Source: Arenibacter sp040216555 (GTDB lineage Bacteria; Bacteroidota; Bacteroidia; Flavobacteriales; Flavobacteriaceae). From it: a stretch of DNA of 64,000 nt. Under the pieces are notes generated by a model. It was not told the DNA's origin, searched no databases, and saw nothing but the letters and a program-made list of their open reading frames with translations. Shown in pieces: positions 44,004-53,406 of this stretch. Position 1 is the first letter of the stretch; each line of letters starts with the position of its first letter. The position numbers and the translations under genes were made by a program. The stretch lies in the NCBI GenBank assembly GCA_040216555.1, contig JAVJOW010000022.1:62001-126000 (forward strand). Direction: 5' to 3'.

Positions 44004-47000
44004 ATGAAAAAACCATTTTTTTATTTACTAATTCTAATTTTGAGCGTAGGCCATTTTGCCCATGCTCAAAATATAACGGTCCAAGGAACCGTTTTTGATG
44101 ACAATGGAGTTCCATTGCCAGGAGCTTCTGTCGTAGTAAAAGGAACCGCTACAGGGACACAAACCGACTTTGACGGTAATTTTTACATAAACGTACAAGG
44201 TCCACAATCCATCTTAACAATTTCCTATCTTGGTTTTAAACCACAGGAAATCCTTGTGGGAAACCAAACACAGGTCACCATTACCTTGGCTCCGGATGCC
44301 ACTCAATTGGATGATGTAGTTTTGATTGGTTACCAAAAGGTATTTAAAAGGGATGTTACCAGTGCTGTTTCCAGTATTAAGAGCGATGACATTGAAGGTA
44401 TCCCAGTACTGGACGTATCAGGATTGATCGCCACCCAGGCCACAGGTATCCAGAGTGTGAATATGACCGGGGCCCCAGCAGGTAGGAGTGCGTTGATCAT
44501 CCGTGGTAATACAAGCATAGGTGGGGATATTGATGCCGATTTGGCCTACAGTAGCCCATTATATGTAATTGATGGGGTACAAACCAGTCTTGAGGATTTA
44601 GCCGGTTACGGTGTTTCCAACGTAGACTTTTTGGCCTCGCTTAACCCTAACGACATTGCCAGTATAGATGTTCTTAAAGATGCTTCTGCAGCGGCCATTT
44701 ACGGGTCCAGGGGAGCAAATGGGGTTATAATCATCGAAACCAAGAAAGGTGTAGCATTGGATAAACCGGAATTTTCGTTTTCCACCAGTTTAGGATTACA
44801 ACCAAAACCTAACTTAGTACCTATGTTGGTTGGAGCTGCTGAACGCCAAGCCAAAATGGGGATGATCCAAAGATGGTGGCACACAGACGAATTACAATCC
44901 GGACAAACACCAATGGTCTTGACCGATAGTATAAACCCTGCCTTTAACAATAATGTGGATTATCAAGGTTTGTTTTATAAAACCGGGATTGATCAGCAGT
45001 ACGATTTTAGTGTTCGTGGTGGTAGTGAGAAAACCAACTACAGAGTTTCCTTGGGATATGACAACCAGGAAGGTGTTATAAAAGGTACCGGGGTAGATAG
45101 GGTAACTTTTTCCTCCAATCTTAATTTTACAGCAGGGGAAAAATTTCGCAACCAATTAATTACCCGTTTTACGCATACTGATCTACAAACTGGACAAGGT
45201 AATCCCTACCAAGGAAGTTTTAACCTTAACTCTTCCCTACCTGTAGATCCGGCCGGACTTCAATCCTCTCTATTTTATATAACAGAGGCAAGAGTCCAGT
45301 CCTTAAGTGGGGAACTGGAAGGCAAGCTGAACGAGGATAGGACCGTCAACTTTACCATTTCCAACTTTGCCACCTATGATCTTTTACCTAGTCTTAGCCT
45401 AAATTCCCAACTAAGTTTCGTTTACGACAGCAATAAAAAGAACTTTTATGAGCCGTCTACCATAAGGACAGAAGGAGATGGATTTGCCAGTTATGCCTTG
45501 TATAACCGAAAAAACTTGACTGCTGAAACCTATTTAAGCCTTTTTAAAAACATTGGCGCCAATAAAGATCATGAAGTTACGGGAGTATTGGGAAATAGGT
45601 TGGATTATAACAAATATGAAGACATGGCCATGACCGCTTTTGGTTTTGGTAGCGATGCCATACAAACCATTAACAACAGGTACACCCAGGATCAAATTAG
45701 TGGATATACCGATATTAGTGCCAATGCCTTGGTATCCTATTTTGGGCGTGTGAGTTATAAATACAAAAATCGCTATATGGTTGGTGGAAACTTCAGTATC
45801 GATGGTTCTTCCAGATTTGGTAAAGATGTACGTTGGGCCAAGTTCCCTTCCCTAAATGCAGGTTGGGTTATTTCGGATGAGCCCTTCCTTAAGCCCCATA
45901 TTTCCAGTTTTATAGATTATTTAAAAATTAGGGGTAGCTGGGGTATCAATGGTAAGCAATTCCCTGAAAACTACTTACGTTTCGGAAAATACAATTTAGG
46001 TTATGGTGGAAACCCTTATTGGGCCAACCAAATGAATGTTTCCAGTTACGGTGGTGTTACCGGGGTTATTCCAAATTACGACCAAATTGGGAATGCATCC
46101 CTTTCATGGGAAGAAACCGAACAATGGAATGTTGGGTTTGACCTGGATATGTTCAACAGAAGGGTAAGTTTGGCATTTGATGCCTATAACAAGAGTACGG
46201 ACAAGTTATTTTTTGATGTTGCTTTCCCCGCCTATTCCGGTTATAACTCCGCTCCTACAAACGTAGCCGGGGTATTAAACTACGGTTGGGAATCCATGCT
46301 ACGTTACCACGTTTTCCCTAGGGAGAACGACCTTCGAATGGAATTGTCCGTTGGTTTTGCTCAAAACAAAAACTACGTTTCCAAATTGCCAAATGGCAAC
46401 CAGGATTACATAGGAGGTGATTATGGATATGTGGTTGGGCGCCCGCTTAACCTGTACAAGATGTTCATAAATGATTATATCATTGATGATTTGGATCAAT
46501 TGCCTGTAAATCCATTTACTGGAGAACCTTTGCAAGGAAAATCCGCTTGGGCCAATATCCGCCCAGGTTTTCCAATATGGCAAGATCTTAACGGGGATTA
46601 CTTACTTAATGAGGAGCACGATCTAAAATTAACTACAGACTACTCTCCTATCCCCGATATTACAGGTTCCTTCAATATAAACCTGCAGTACAAAAAATGG
46701 TACTTCCAAGCCTATAGTCAATTCTCCTTTGGGGCTGATATCAAGAATACTGTACTCAATAGTTATATGGATAGCTACGATAGGGGTGGTGATGATTGGG
46801 CCAGAAGAGGACTTGCCGACCTAAGTGAATATACATTTTGGCAACAGCCTGGTGATGGTGCTGCCGGGGTAGACTTTCCTGCCATGTACCCACAGAGTCC
46901 AACACTTGGAGCATTTTACGGCTTCAGGGACAATCAGACCCTTTGGATAGAAAGTGGTGATTATTGGAAAGTCAACAATGCTTCCATTGGATACACTTTT

Positions 47001-47195
47001 GACCAGAACGATAACTTTATGAAGAACATTGGCTTATCCCGTTTAAGAATCTACGGAGCAATGTTGAATCCTTACCAATGGCAGAGATCCAAGAAGGTGG
47101 TAGATGCCTCCATGGTAGATGCCAAGGGACATACTTATGGAAATGGATATCCCCAAGCTAGGACAATTACCATTGGAATTGATACAAAATTTTAA
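44004..47195 (+). CDS. SusC-type TonB-dependent transporter of the polysaccharide locus
   Basis: This 1063-residue protein has a signal peptide (cut near AHAQ), a carboxypeptidase-regulatory-like domain (about 25-100), a plug (about 115-250, with SIDVLKDASAAAIYGSRGANGVIIIETKKG) and a barrel ending in TITIGIDTKF. It would import glycan fragments with the SusD partner encoded 10 bases downstream. It is not a close copy of the first SusC in the window; the plug sequences differ clearly. Confidence 0.96.
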   Translation: MKKPFFYLLILILSVGHFAHAQNITVQGTVFDDNGVPLPGASVVVKGTATGTQTDFDGNFYINVQGPQSILTISYLGFKPQEILVGNQTQVTITLAPDATQLDDVVLIGYQKVFKRDVTSAVSSIKSDDIEGIPVLDVSGLIATQATGIQSVNMTGAPAGRSALIIRGNTSIGGDIDADLAYSSPLYVIDGVQTSLEDLAGYGVSNVDFLASLNPNDIASIDVLKDASAAAIYGSRGANGVIIIETKKGVALDKPEFSFSTSLGLQPKPNLVPMLVGAAERQAKMGMIQRWWHTDELQSGQTPMVLTDSINPAFNNNVDYQGLFYKTGIDQQYDFSVRGGSEKTNYRVSLGYDNQEGVIKGTGVDRVTFSSNLNFTAGEKFRNQLITRFTHTDLQTGQGNPYQGSFNLNSSLPVDPAGLQSSLFYITEARVQSLSGELEGKLNEDRTVNFTISNFATYDLLPSLSLNSQLSFVYDSNKKNFYEPSTIRTEGDGFASYALYNRKNLTAETYLSLFKNIGANKDHEVTGVLGNRLDYNKYEDMAMTAFGFGSDAIQTINNRYTQDQISGYTDISANALVSYFGRVSYKYKNRYMVGGNFSIDGSSRFGKDVRWAKFPSLNAGWVISDEPFLKPHISSFIDYLKIRGSWGINGKQFPENYLRFGKYNLGYGGNPYWANQMNVSSYGGVTGVIPNYDQIGNASLSWEETEQWNVGFDLDMFNRRVSLAFDAYNKSTDKLFFDVAFPAYSGYNSAPTNVAGVLNYGWESMLRYHVFPRENDLRMELSVGFAQNKNYVSKLPNGNQDYIGGDYGYVVGRPLNLYKMFINDYIIDDLDQLPVNPFTGEPLQGKSAWANIRPGFPIWQDLNGDYLLNEEHDLKLTTDYSPIPDITGSFNINLQYKKWYFQAYSQFSFGADIKNTVLNSYMDSYDRGGDDWARRGLADLSEYTFWQQPGDGAAGVDFPAMYPQSPTLGAFYGFRDNQTLWIESGDYWKVNNASIGYTFDQNDNFMKNIGLSRLRIYGAMLNPYQWQRSKKVVDASMVDAKGHTYGNGYPQARTITIGIDTKF

Positions 47196-47205
47196 ATTAT
47201 AAACG

Positions 47206-48750
47206 ATGAAACAGATAAAGAGTTTTAAAATATATATCATGGTCCTGTTCCTCCTGGGTGCAGCCAGTTGTTCCGATTTATTGGATCAGGAGCCTATCAG
47301 CATTACACATCCCGATGTCTTTTGGGATAGTCAGGCCAACGCCGAACAAGCCGTTGCTGGTGCCTATGGTCTTTTTAAGGAGGCTATTATGACACAATCC
47401 AATTTTTTATATTGGGGTGAATGGACCGGGATGACCTTTATGAACAGTCGAAACTGGATCGTAAACTACATTGAAGGTAGTGGCAATTACGTATTGGCTT
47501 ACCGAGATGCTTCCATGAACTGGAAAAACTTCTACCGTGCAGCCAACTGGGCCTATACTATAGAGCAATATATAGCAGACATGCCCGTGGATATGTTCGA
47601 TTCACAAACTGAAAAGGATCGTCTTTTAGGAGAAGCTGCCTTCATTAGATCACTGACCTATTTTTCTATGGCCCGTATCTGGGGAGATGTGCCTATCGTA
47701 GAGCAATCCATTGAAAGTTCCGACCAGCTAATTTCAGAAGACGGATTCATTGTGGAAAATCCAAGGGTCAATGAACTTGAGGTGCTGGATTATGCGTTGG
47801 AAGCCGTTAATAAATCTATTGGATTATTGCAGTATTCCACTCCAGGAGCCTCCAATTGGGCTATTACTGCCAACAAGGCAAGCGCAGAAGCCTTAAAGGC
47901 CCACATTACACTTTGGTATGCAGGAAGGGACAATGACAATCCCGAGATGTTACAGCAAGCCATTGACGCAACTACATCAGTTATCAATAATAGTGGTGCC
48001 AGTTTAATCGATTATGTAAACGAAGGAAAAGAGGGGTTTGATGAAATGTGCATCGGTCAATCCAAGACCGGCTTGTTCGAAATCAATATCAGCGCGGATA
48101 TGAACGAATCCTTTAGGTTGCTTCAATATGATGATAACCATACTGGACTTACATTAAATTACCCTGTTTGGCAAAGTGTCAATACCGGAATAAGTCCTTA
48201 TATGGATCCAGATTTCTATGGTAATGAGATGATGGCCACAGATGCCGATAGAGCCAACGATGTGCGTAAGGAGCTTTTCTTTTATGAATATGGAACCAAT
48301 GCAGACTACTCCTACCTACAGAAATACTCGCATTCTGCACAGGATGAAGCTTCCGAAGATGCCTATGCCCAATTTTCCGAATCCAACATCTTAATTTTTA
48401 GGTTGGCAGATATGTATTTATTAAGAGCAGAGGCCAATGCCAGAAAAGATCTATCGGGTCCTGCTATTTCTGATTTAAATGAGATTAGAAGCAAAGCCAA
48501 TGTTCCGGATTATACGGGAGGAACAGACCGCGAATCCCTAATGAAGGCCATATTTGATGAGCGCGCCATTGAATTTGTTGGTGAAGCCCAATCTGGTTAT
48601 GATAGAATACGTATGGATTATTACGATGGAGTGCCATGGGTAAACCAAGCAAGAAATGCCAAAAAAGGATATTTCTGGCCTGTCCTTCCTTCAGTGATAT
48701 CGAGGAATCCTTCCATTCTACAAACAGAATACTGGAGAGGTAAATTGTAG
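47206..48750 (+). CDS. SusD-type outer-membrane lipoprotein
   Basis: This 514-residue protein has a lipobox with Cys22 (GAASCSDLLDQEP), then the SusD N-terminal pattern with HPDVFWDSQANAEQAVAGAYGLFKE, a TPR-like body, LRLADMYLLRAEAN-type segments and a C-terminal region with FWPVLPSVISRNPSILQTEYW. It binds glycan at the cell surface and pairs with the preceding SusC. The fasciclin-domain gene follows after 31 bases. Confidence 0.95.
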   Translation: MKQIKSFKIYIMVLFLLGAASCSDLLDQEPISITHPDVFWDSQANAEQAVAGAYGLFKEAIMTQSNFLYWGEWTGMTFMNSRNWIVNYIEGSGNYVLAYRDASMNWKNFYRAANWAYTIEQYIADMPVDMFDSQTEKDRLLGEAAFIRSLTYFSMARIWGDVPIVEQSIESSDQLISEDGFIVENPRVNELEVLDYALEAVNKSIGLLQYSTPGASNWAITANKASAEALKAHITLWYAGRDNDNPEMLQQAIDATTSVINNSGASLIDYVNEGKEGFDEMCIGQSKTGLFEINISADMNESFRLLQYDDNHTGLTLNYPVWQSVNTGISPYMDPDFYGNEMMATDADRANDVRKELFFYEYGTNADYSYLQKYSHSAQDEASEDAYAQFSESNILIFRLADMYLLRAEANARKDLSGPAISDLNEIRSKANVPDYTGGTDRESLMKAIFDERAIEFVGEAQSGYDRIRMDYYDGVPWVNQARNAKKGYFWPVLPSVISRNPSILQTEYWRGKL

Positions 48751-48781
48751 ACTAATTTTAGAACTAAAGAAAACAATCACG

Positions 48782-49426
48782 ATGAAAAAAATAATAATCA
48801 TACTAACAGCTGTAGTAGTCCTTTATTCCTGTGATAAGGATGGAAACTACCTTGTAGATGGAGGTATTAGCAGTCCAGAGGTAGGAACGACCACCATGGA
48901 ATTTTTCAAATCCCATAGTCAGTTGGATACTTTGGCCATTTTAATTGAAAAAGCTGGAATGTCCGATTTGGTCAACGGAAACAACACCATCTTTGCGCCC
49001 AATAATCTTTCCATTAAGAATTATGTAAACGCTGTATTGGCAGATATGAGGGAAATAGATCCTCAAGCCGAATTTACCGTAAACGATATTCCTTTGGATA
49101 CGCTCACTAAATATATGGGAGGCTATATTTTTCCTGGAAAGATCAAAAGGGAAAACATGACCAAGGACCAAGGAAAAATCTATACCGCGGAGAATGGTGA
49201 AGAAAGACGAATTTCATTGGAGCCAACAGATCAATATAACAATGAGTTGGATTCCAAACCCGAGTATGTCTATTTCACTTATAAACAGGGGGATGATTGG
49301 GACGAATGGGATAACATAGATGATGATGATAAGGTGGTGGTAAAAACCTCCAATTTAATCTCTACCAATGGCGTTATTCATGTCCTACAGGGAAACCATA
49401 CTTTGTTCAATTTTGAAAGGGACTAA
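48782..49426 (+). CDS. Fasciclin-domain lipoprotein
   Basis: This 214-residue protein has a lipobox with Cys17 (VLYSCDKDG) and one fasciclin (FAS1) domain: LIEKAGMSDLVNGNNTIFAPNN, a central linker and the end motif STNGVIHVLQGNHTLFNF. FAS1 domains mediate adhesion or glycan contact. In SusCD operons such small lipoproteins often act as extra surface glycan-binding proteins, which is the inference here. Confidence 0.88.
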   Translation: MKKIIIILTAVVVLYSCDKDGNYLVDGGISSPEVGTTTMEFFKSHSQLDTLAILIEKAGMSDLVNGNNTIFAPNNLSIKNYVNAVLADMREIDPQAEFTVNDIPLDTLTKYMGGYIFPGKIKRENMTKDQGKIYTAENGEERRISLEPTDQYNNELDSKPEYVYFTYKQGDDWDEWDNIDDDDKVVVKTSNLISTNGVIHVLQGNHTLFNFERD

Positions 49427-49448
49427 TACAAACCATAAAAACAAAAAG

Positions 49449-50540
49449 ATGAAAAATATATTTTATTCCATACTGATCATTATCCTAATGGTTGCATCTT
49501 GTCAGCCCCCGGAAGTGGGTTACATCAGTGACAATATCCATGCTTTGGAAGACACCATAGCCGTTCCACGTGGGGTGTTTAAAGTTGGGGCCGCACCGGC
49601 CATAGAAGGATCAACCTATCCCTTAAAATGGGAGATTACCAGTATAACGGATGCACAGGGCAATCCCACAAATGATCTGTTCGACGAGTACGAACTTTTA
49701 ACTTGGAAATCCGCTTTTAATGCAGAAACCGATACCACCTTGGCCTTGGTTGAAGAAAAGTTGGAATTGGGAGATTATCCAACCATCATGATTAATGAAG
49801 TGAGTGGTCAATTGGCCTTTACCCAGGCCAGTAAGTTTGTAACCAACAATAACATATTCAAGGTAAGCGTAAAAGCTAGTAACGTAAGAGGTGAGCGTCA
49901 ACTGGATGATTTTGTAATTGTAAAATTGGATGATTTTCAACCTGTTGAATTCCCAACAGAAATGCGCTCAAGACTACAATTGGGTAAAGGTGACGGAGCT
50001 TATGATATTGCCTACACCTCTAGCATTATGAACGATTTTGACGACGGCGTTCCTAGTGTTTTGGATGGCACACATCCTTACATAACAGTTACCAAAGTAA
50101 GTGAGGAACCCGCTTTGGGCGTAAAGGTGAAAATGATCATTGCGGATAGTTATGATAAACCATTGAATCCAGAAAAGGTTGTTTTCTATCCTTCCGGATC
50201 AACCTACTTGCAAAACTATCATGACAATTCCGTTGATACGGAAGTTGATGCAACTGGTTCTACATTCTCGTTGCCTGCACCACCGTTTCCACAGTATGGT
50301 AGAACATATGCTTCAGGAACCAATTCTTATTTAATGTACTACCTGACAACAGATGATGCCTTTACGGTAGATACTGCGGCCTTTGAAGCGGATAATGGAC
50401 CAAAGGACTGGACACCCTATGTAGATCCTGACTCTGGAGAAATAATGAATAGAGCTTACATTAGATGGGGAATCAAAATAAATGATTCCGGTACCTGGGA
50501 GATAAAAATGAAAATTCCATATACCAAGATAAAGGAATAA
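49449..50540 (+). CDS. PUL-associated lipoprotein (possibly DUF5007)
   Basis: This 363-residue protein starts at the ATG at 49449; an earlier in-frame start would add 27 residues overlapping the fasciclin gene. It has a lipobox with Cys18 (LMVASCQPP) and a beta-rich body with no catalytic motif I recognise. It resembles the DUF5007 lipoproteins that accompany fasciclin proteins in SusCD operons, but that assignment is from memory and uncertain. It is probably a surface glycan-binding component. A terminator follows. Confidence 0.7.
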   Translation: MKNIFYSILIIILMVASCQPPEVGYISDNIHALEDTIAVPRGVFKVGAAPAIEGSTYPLKWEITSITDAQGNPTNDLFDEYELLTWKSAFNAETDTTLALVEEKLELGDYPTIMINEVSGQLAFTQASKFVTNNNIFKVSVKASNVRGERQLDDFVIVKLDDFQPVEFPTEMRSRLQLGKGDGAYDIAYTSSIMNDFDDGVPSVLDGTHPYITVTKVSEEPALGVKVKMIIADSYDKPLNPEKVVFYPSGSTYLQNYHDNSVDTEVDATGSTFSLPAPPFPQYGRTYASGTNSYLMYYLTTDDAFTVDTAAFEADNGPKDWTPYVDPDSGEIMNRAYIRWGIKINDSGTWEIKMKIPYTKIKE

Positions 50541-50564
50541 TATCAATTAGTTTATAAACCCTAT

Positions 50565-50616
50565 AAATGGTTTGTTTTGGTGCAACTTAGGTTCCCATTA
50601 CAAACCATTTTTTTTA
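50565..50616 (+). terminator. Terminator of the SusC-SusD-FAS1 operon
   Basis: AAATGGTTTG (50565-50574) pairs with CAAACCATTT (50601-50610), and a run of T follows. The loop is long (26 bases). It ends the SusC/SusD operon before the PhoD-like gene. Confidence 0.65.
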
Positions 50617-50676
50617 CTTATTTTTAGCCTAAGAGTTAATAATTTTTCCACTAAGCACAACCCGAAATTTAACAGC

Positions 50677-53304
50677 ATGAACAGACGAAAATATATAAAG
50701 ACCATTGCCTTAGGTACCCTATTGCCCAGTTTTTCCGCTTCTGCATTTCCTTTTGGTACAACCACCCATGAAAAATTACTTGAGGTCATAGAATTTAAGA
50801 GCAATTGGCACAACTGGCCCGATATGAAATGGGCAGGTCCTGAATACTGGGGAAACCGATTGCAGGATTGGCGACTAAAAGATGGGAGGGCCGTTTGCAG
50901 CATTAGTGCTGAAAATAGAAACCTTCAATTATTGACGGTTCAAAAAACAGATTCTTTGACCCCATTGGAGGTTAGTGTGGATATAACTCTATTGAACAAG
51001 AGTATTGCCCATACCGATAAGGGTTGCCTAGGTATGCGATTGGGATGTAATGGTCCTTATGATGATTACCGATCGGCGGCGGTCTTCGGCAAGGGGTTGG
51101 ATATTGGCCTTAACCCCAACGGAAAGCTTCAGCTAGGCGGACAGTTATTTGATACCGGCCAGAATAAAATTCCCGAAAACTTTCGTTTGAAAGTGTACTT
51201 GGAGCCCAACAATGATAAATACCTCATGAAGGTTCTGGTCTTGGATCCGAAAACAAACACCCCAATCCATACCCAAGAAGTTATAAATGTCGATGGTAAA
51301 TACCTATTGGGAAATTTTGCCCTACTGGCCAATATAAAAACAAATAAGGCCAATACCTCCCAACCTTCGGCCGGTTTTTCCAACTGGAGTATATCTTCAG
51401 ATAATTTGGTTTCTAACCGCGATCAACTTTATGGTCCTATTTGCTTTGCACAATACACCCTTCACGACAAAAAATTAAAACTCACCGCACAATTAGCGCC
51501 TATTGAAGAAATTAAAGGCAATTCCGTACAACTGCAATTCAAGGAACAGGGCGTTTGGAAAACCACCACCAATACCAAGTTGGAACATATAGGCAGAGCG
51601 GTAAACTTCGCAGTTGAGAATTGGACCGCCAACTCGGATATTCCTTACCGAATATTGGTGGAAATCCCTCTAAAAAATGAAATCCACCAATACACCTATG
51701 AAGGTACTATAGCCCAAGAGCCAATAAATAAAGAATCCGTATCGGCTGCGGTTTTTAGCTGTAATTTTCATTACGGATTCCCTGATAATGACGTTCAAGA
51801 AAATATATCCAAATTAAACCCTGATATTGTTCTTTTCCTAGGTGACCAATTTTATGAAGCTACCGGGGGGTTTGGTGCAGAACGTGATGCAGATATGGAC
51901 GACCTATGTCTGGATTATCTCCGAAAGTGGATGATGTTCGGTTGGTCTTACCGCGAACTCTTTAGACATAAACCCTGCGCCATAATCCCGGATGACCATG
52001 ATGTCTATCACGGTAATGTATGGGGCGAGAGCGGAAAAAAGGCCGATACCAGTGAAGGCCATGGTATGTTGGCCCAAGATTCCGGAGGCTACAAAATGCC
52101 TGCAGAATGGGTGAACATGGTACAATTTACGCAAACCAGCCATTTGCCAGATCCCTTTGACCCCAGCCCGGTTAAACAGAATATAGGTGTCTACTACACA
52201 CATTGGAACTACGCAGGCATTAGTTTTGCCATCTTGGAAGACCGAAAATTTAAATCGGCTCCCAAGCATGTTTTGCCCCCGGAAGCGCAGGTAAGGAACG
52301 GATGGATACAAAACAAAAATTTCGATATAAAACAGTACAGGGATCTAGATGCCGAACTTTTGGGAAAAAGGCAGCACGATTTTATAGATGATTGGACCCA
52401 GGATTGGAATAATGGGGCTGAAATAAAAGTAGTGCTTTCACAGACCAATTTTGCCACCGTGGCGACCTTGCCAAAAAATGCCCTTAATGATGACGTGGTT
52501 CCCTCCTTGCCGATTCCAAAAAAAGGGGAATACGTTTTGGGCGATGTCCCTACCGTGGACATGGATTCCAATGGTTGGCCAGCAAATAAGCGGGATAAAG
52601 CTGTGAAGGCCATTCGGAAATGTTTTGCCTTTCATATTGCCGGAGATCAGCATTTGGGAAGTTTTATCCAATATGGCATTGATCAACATGGCGACAGTGG
52701 TTACGCTTTTGCTGGGCCGGCATTGAACAATATTTGGCCACGCAGATTCTGGCCAGAAGTGAAAAGCGATGAACACACCTACGAAAATCCCGCCTATGTG
52801 GGTAATCATGAGGACGGATTTGGAAATAAAATATCTGTCCATGCCGTAGGCAATCCTTTCGATACTGCCATAGAGCCTGCCATTGTACATAATAGGGCCA
52901 CGGGTTATGGATTAGTAACCTTCAACAAGAAAGAAAGAACCATAACCACGGCCTGTTGGCCCAGATATGCCGACCCAGGTAGTACAAAAAATGAACAATT
53001 TCCCGGATGGCCCATCACTATTAAACAAGTGGACAATTATGGCAAAAAGGCTGTAGCTTGGTTACCTACCATAAAGGTTGCCAACGCAAGCAAACCCGTT
53101 ATTTCAGTTTTCGATAATAATAATAATAATAATCAGCTGGTTTATTCCCTTCGCATGGCAACCAATACCTTTGCCCCCAAAGTATTCGATAAAGAAAAAT
53201 ATACCATTGTAATCCAGGATGTGGAAAACAACAGAAAAAAGGTTCTCAAGAATATTAGGGCCAAAACCGTTAACAAACGAATATTGGAAATTAGCCTTGT
53301 TTAA
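50677..53304 (+). CDS. PhoD-like metallophosphatase with N-terminal beta domain, exported
   Basis: The ATG at 50677 (875 residues) starts a twin-arginine-like signal (MNRRKYIKTIALGTLLPS). Residues about 35-240 form a LamG/concanavalin-like beta domain (NSVQLQFKEQ follows it). The phosphatase part (about 360-780) has SCNFHYG, LFLGDQFYE and IPDDHDVYHGN, the PhoD metal-site blocks, and a later FAGPAL-type segment. It may be a phosphodiesterase or phosphomonoesterase; PhoD-like proteins in carbohydrate loci are not well described. A (AAT)6 tract (53116-53133) encodes an Asn run. The gene is separated from the SusC operon by a terminator and ends in a strong hairpin. Confidence 0.8.
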   Translation: MNRRKYIKTIALGTLLPSFSASAFPFGTTTHEKLLEVIEFKSNWHNWPDMKWAGPEYWGNRLQDWRLKDGRAVCSISAENRNLQLLTVQKTDSLTPLEVSVDITLLNKSIAHTDKGCLGMRLGCNGPYDDYRSAAVFGKGLDIGLNPNGKLQLGGQLFDTGQNKIPENFRLKVYLEPNNDKYLMKVLVLDPKTNTPIHTQEVINVDGKYLLGNFALLANIKTNKANTSQPSAGFSNWSISSDNLVSNRDQLYGPICFAQYTLHDKKLKLTAQLAPIEEIKGNSVQLQFKEQGVWKTTTNTKLEHIGRAVNFAVENWTANSDIPYRILVEIPLKNEIHQYTYEGTIAQEPINKESVSAAVFSCNFHYGFPDNDVQENISKLNPDIVLFLGDQFYEATGGFGAERDADMDDLCLDYLRKWMMFGWSYRELFRHKPCAIIPDDHDVYHGNVWGESGKKADTSEGHGMLAQDSGGYKMPAEWVNMVQFTQTSHLPDPFDPSPVKQNIGVYYTHWNYAGISFAILEDRKFKSAPKHVLPPEAQVRNGWIQNKNFDIKQYRDLDAELLGKRQHDFIDDWTQDWNNGAEIKVVLSQTNFATVATLPKNALNDDVVPSLPIPKKGEYVLGDVPTVDMDSNGWPANKRDKAVKAIRKCFAFHIAGDQHLGSFIQYGIDQHGDSGYAFAGPALNNIWPRRFWPEVKSDEHTYENPAYVGNHEDGFGNKISVHAVGNPFDTAIEPAIVHNRATGYGLVTFNKKERTITTACWPRYADPGSTKNEQFPGWPITIKQVDNYGKKAVAWLPTIKVANASKPVISVFDNNNNNNQLVYSLRMATNTFAPKVFDKEKYTIVIQDVENNRKKVLKNIRAKTVNKRILEISLV

Positions 53305-53347
53305 ATTGGCTAGTTATTTCCATTAGCGCCATATGGACCAACAAAAA

Positions 53348-53385
53348 AATCCCAAACTTTCTATATTGATAGAAAGTTTGGGATT
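53348..53385. terminator. Strong bidirectional terminator
   Basis: A perfect 17-base stem (53348-53364 with 53369-53385) and a 4-base loop lie between convergent genes. On the minus strand it is followed by a run of seven T, so it best ends the oxidoreductase gene; on the plus strand it ends the PhoD-like gene. Confidence 0.88.
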
Positions 53386-53406
53386 AATTATTATTGTATT
53401 TAAAGC

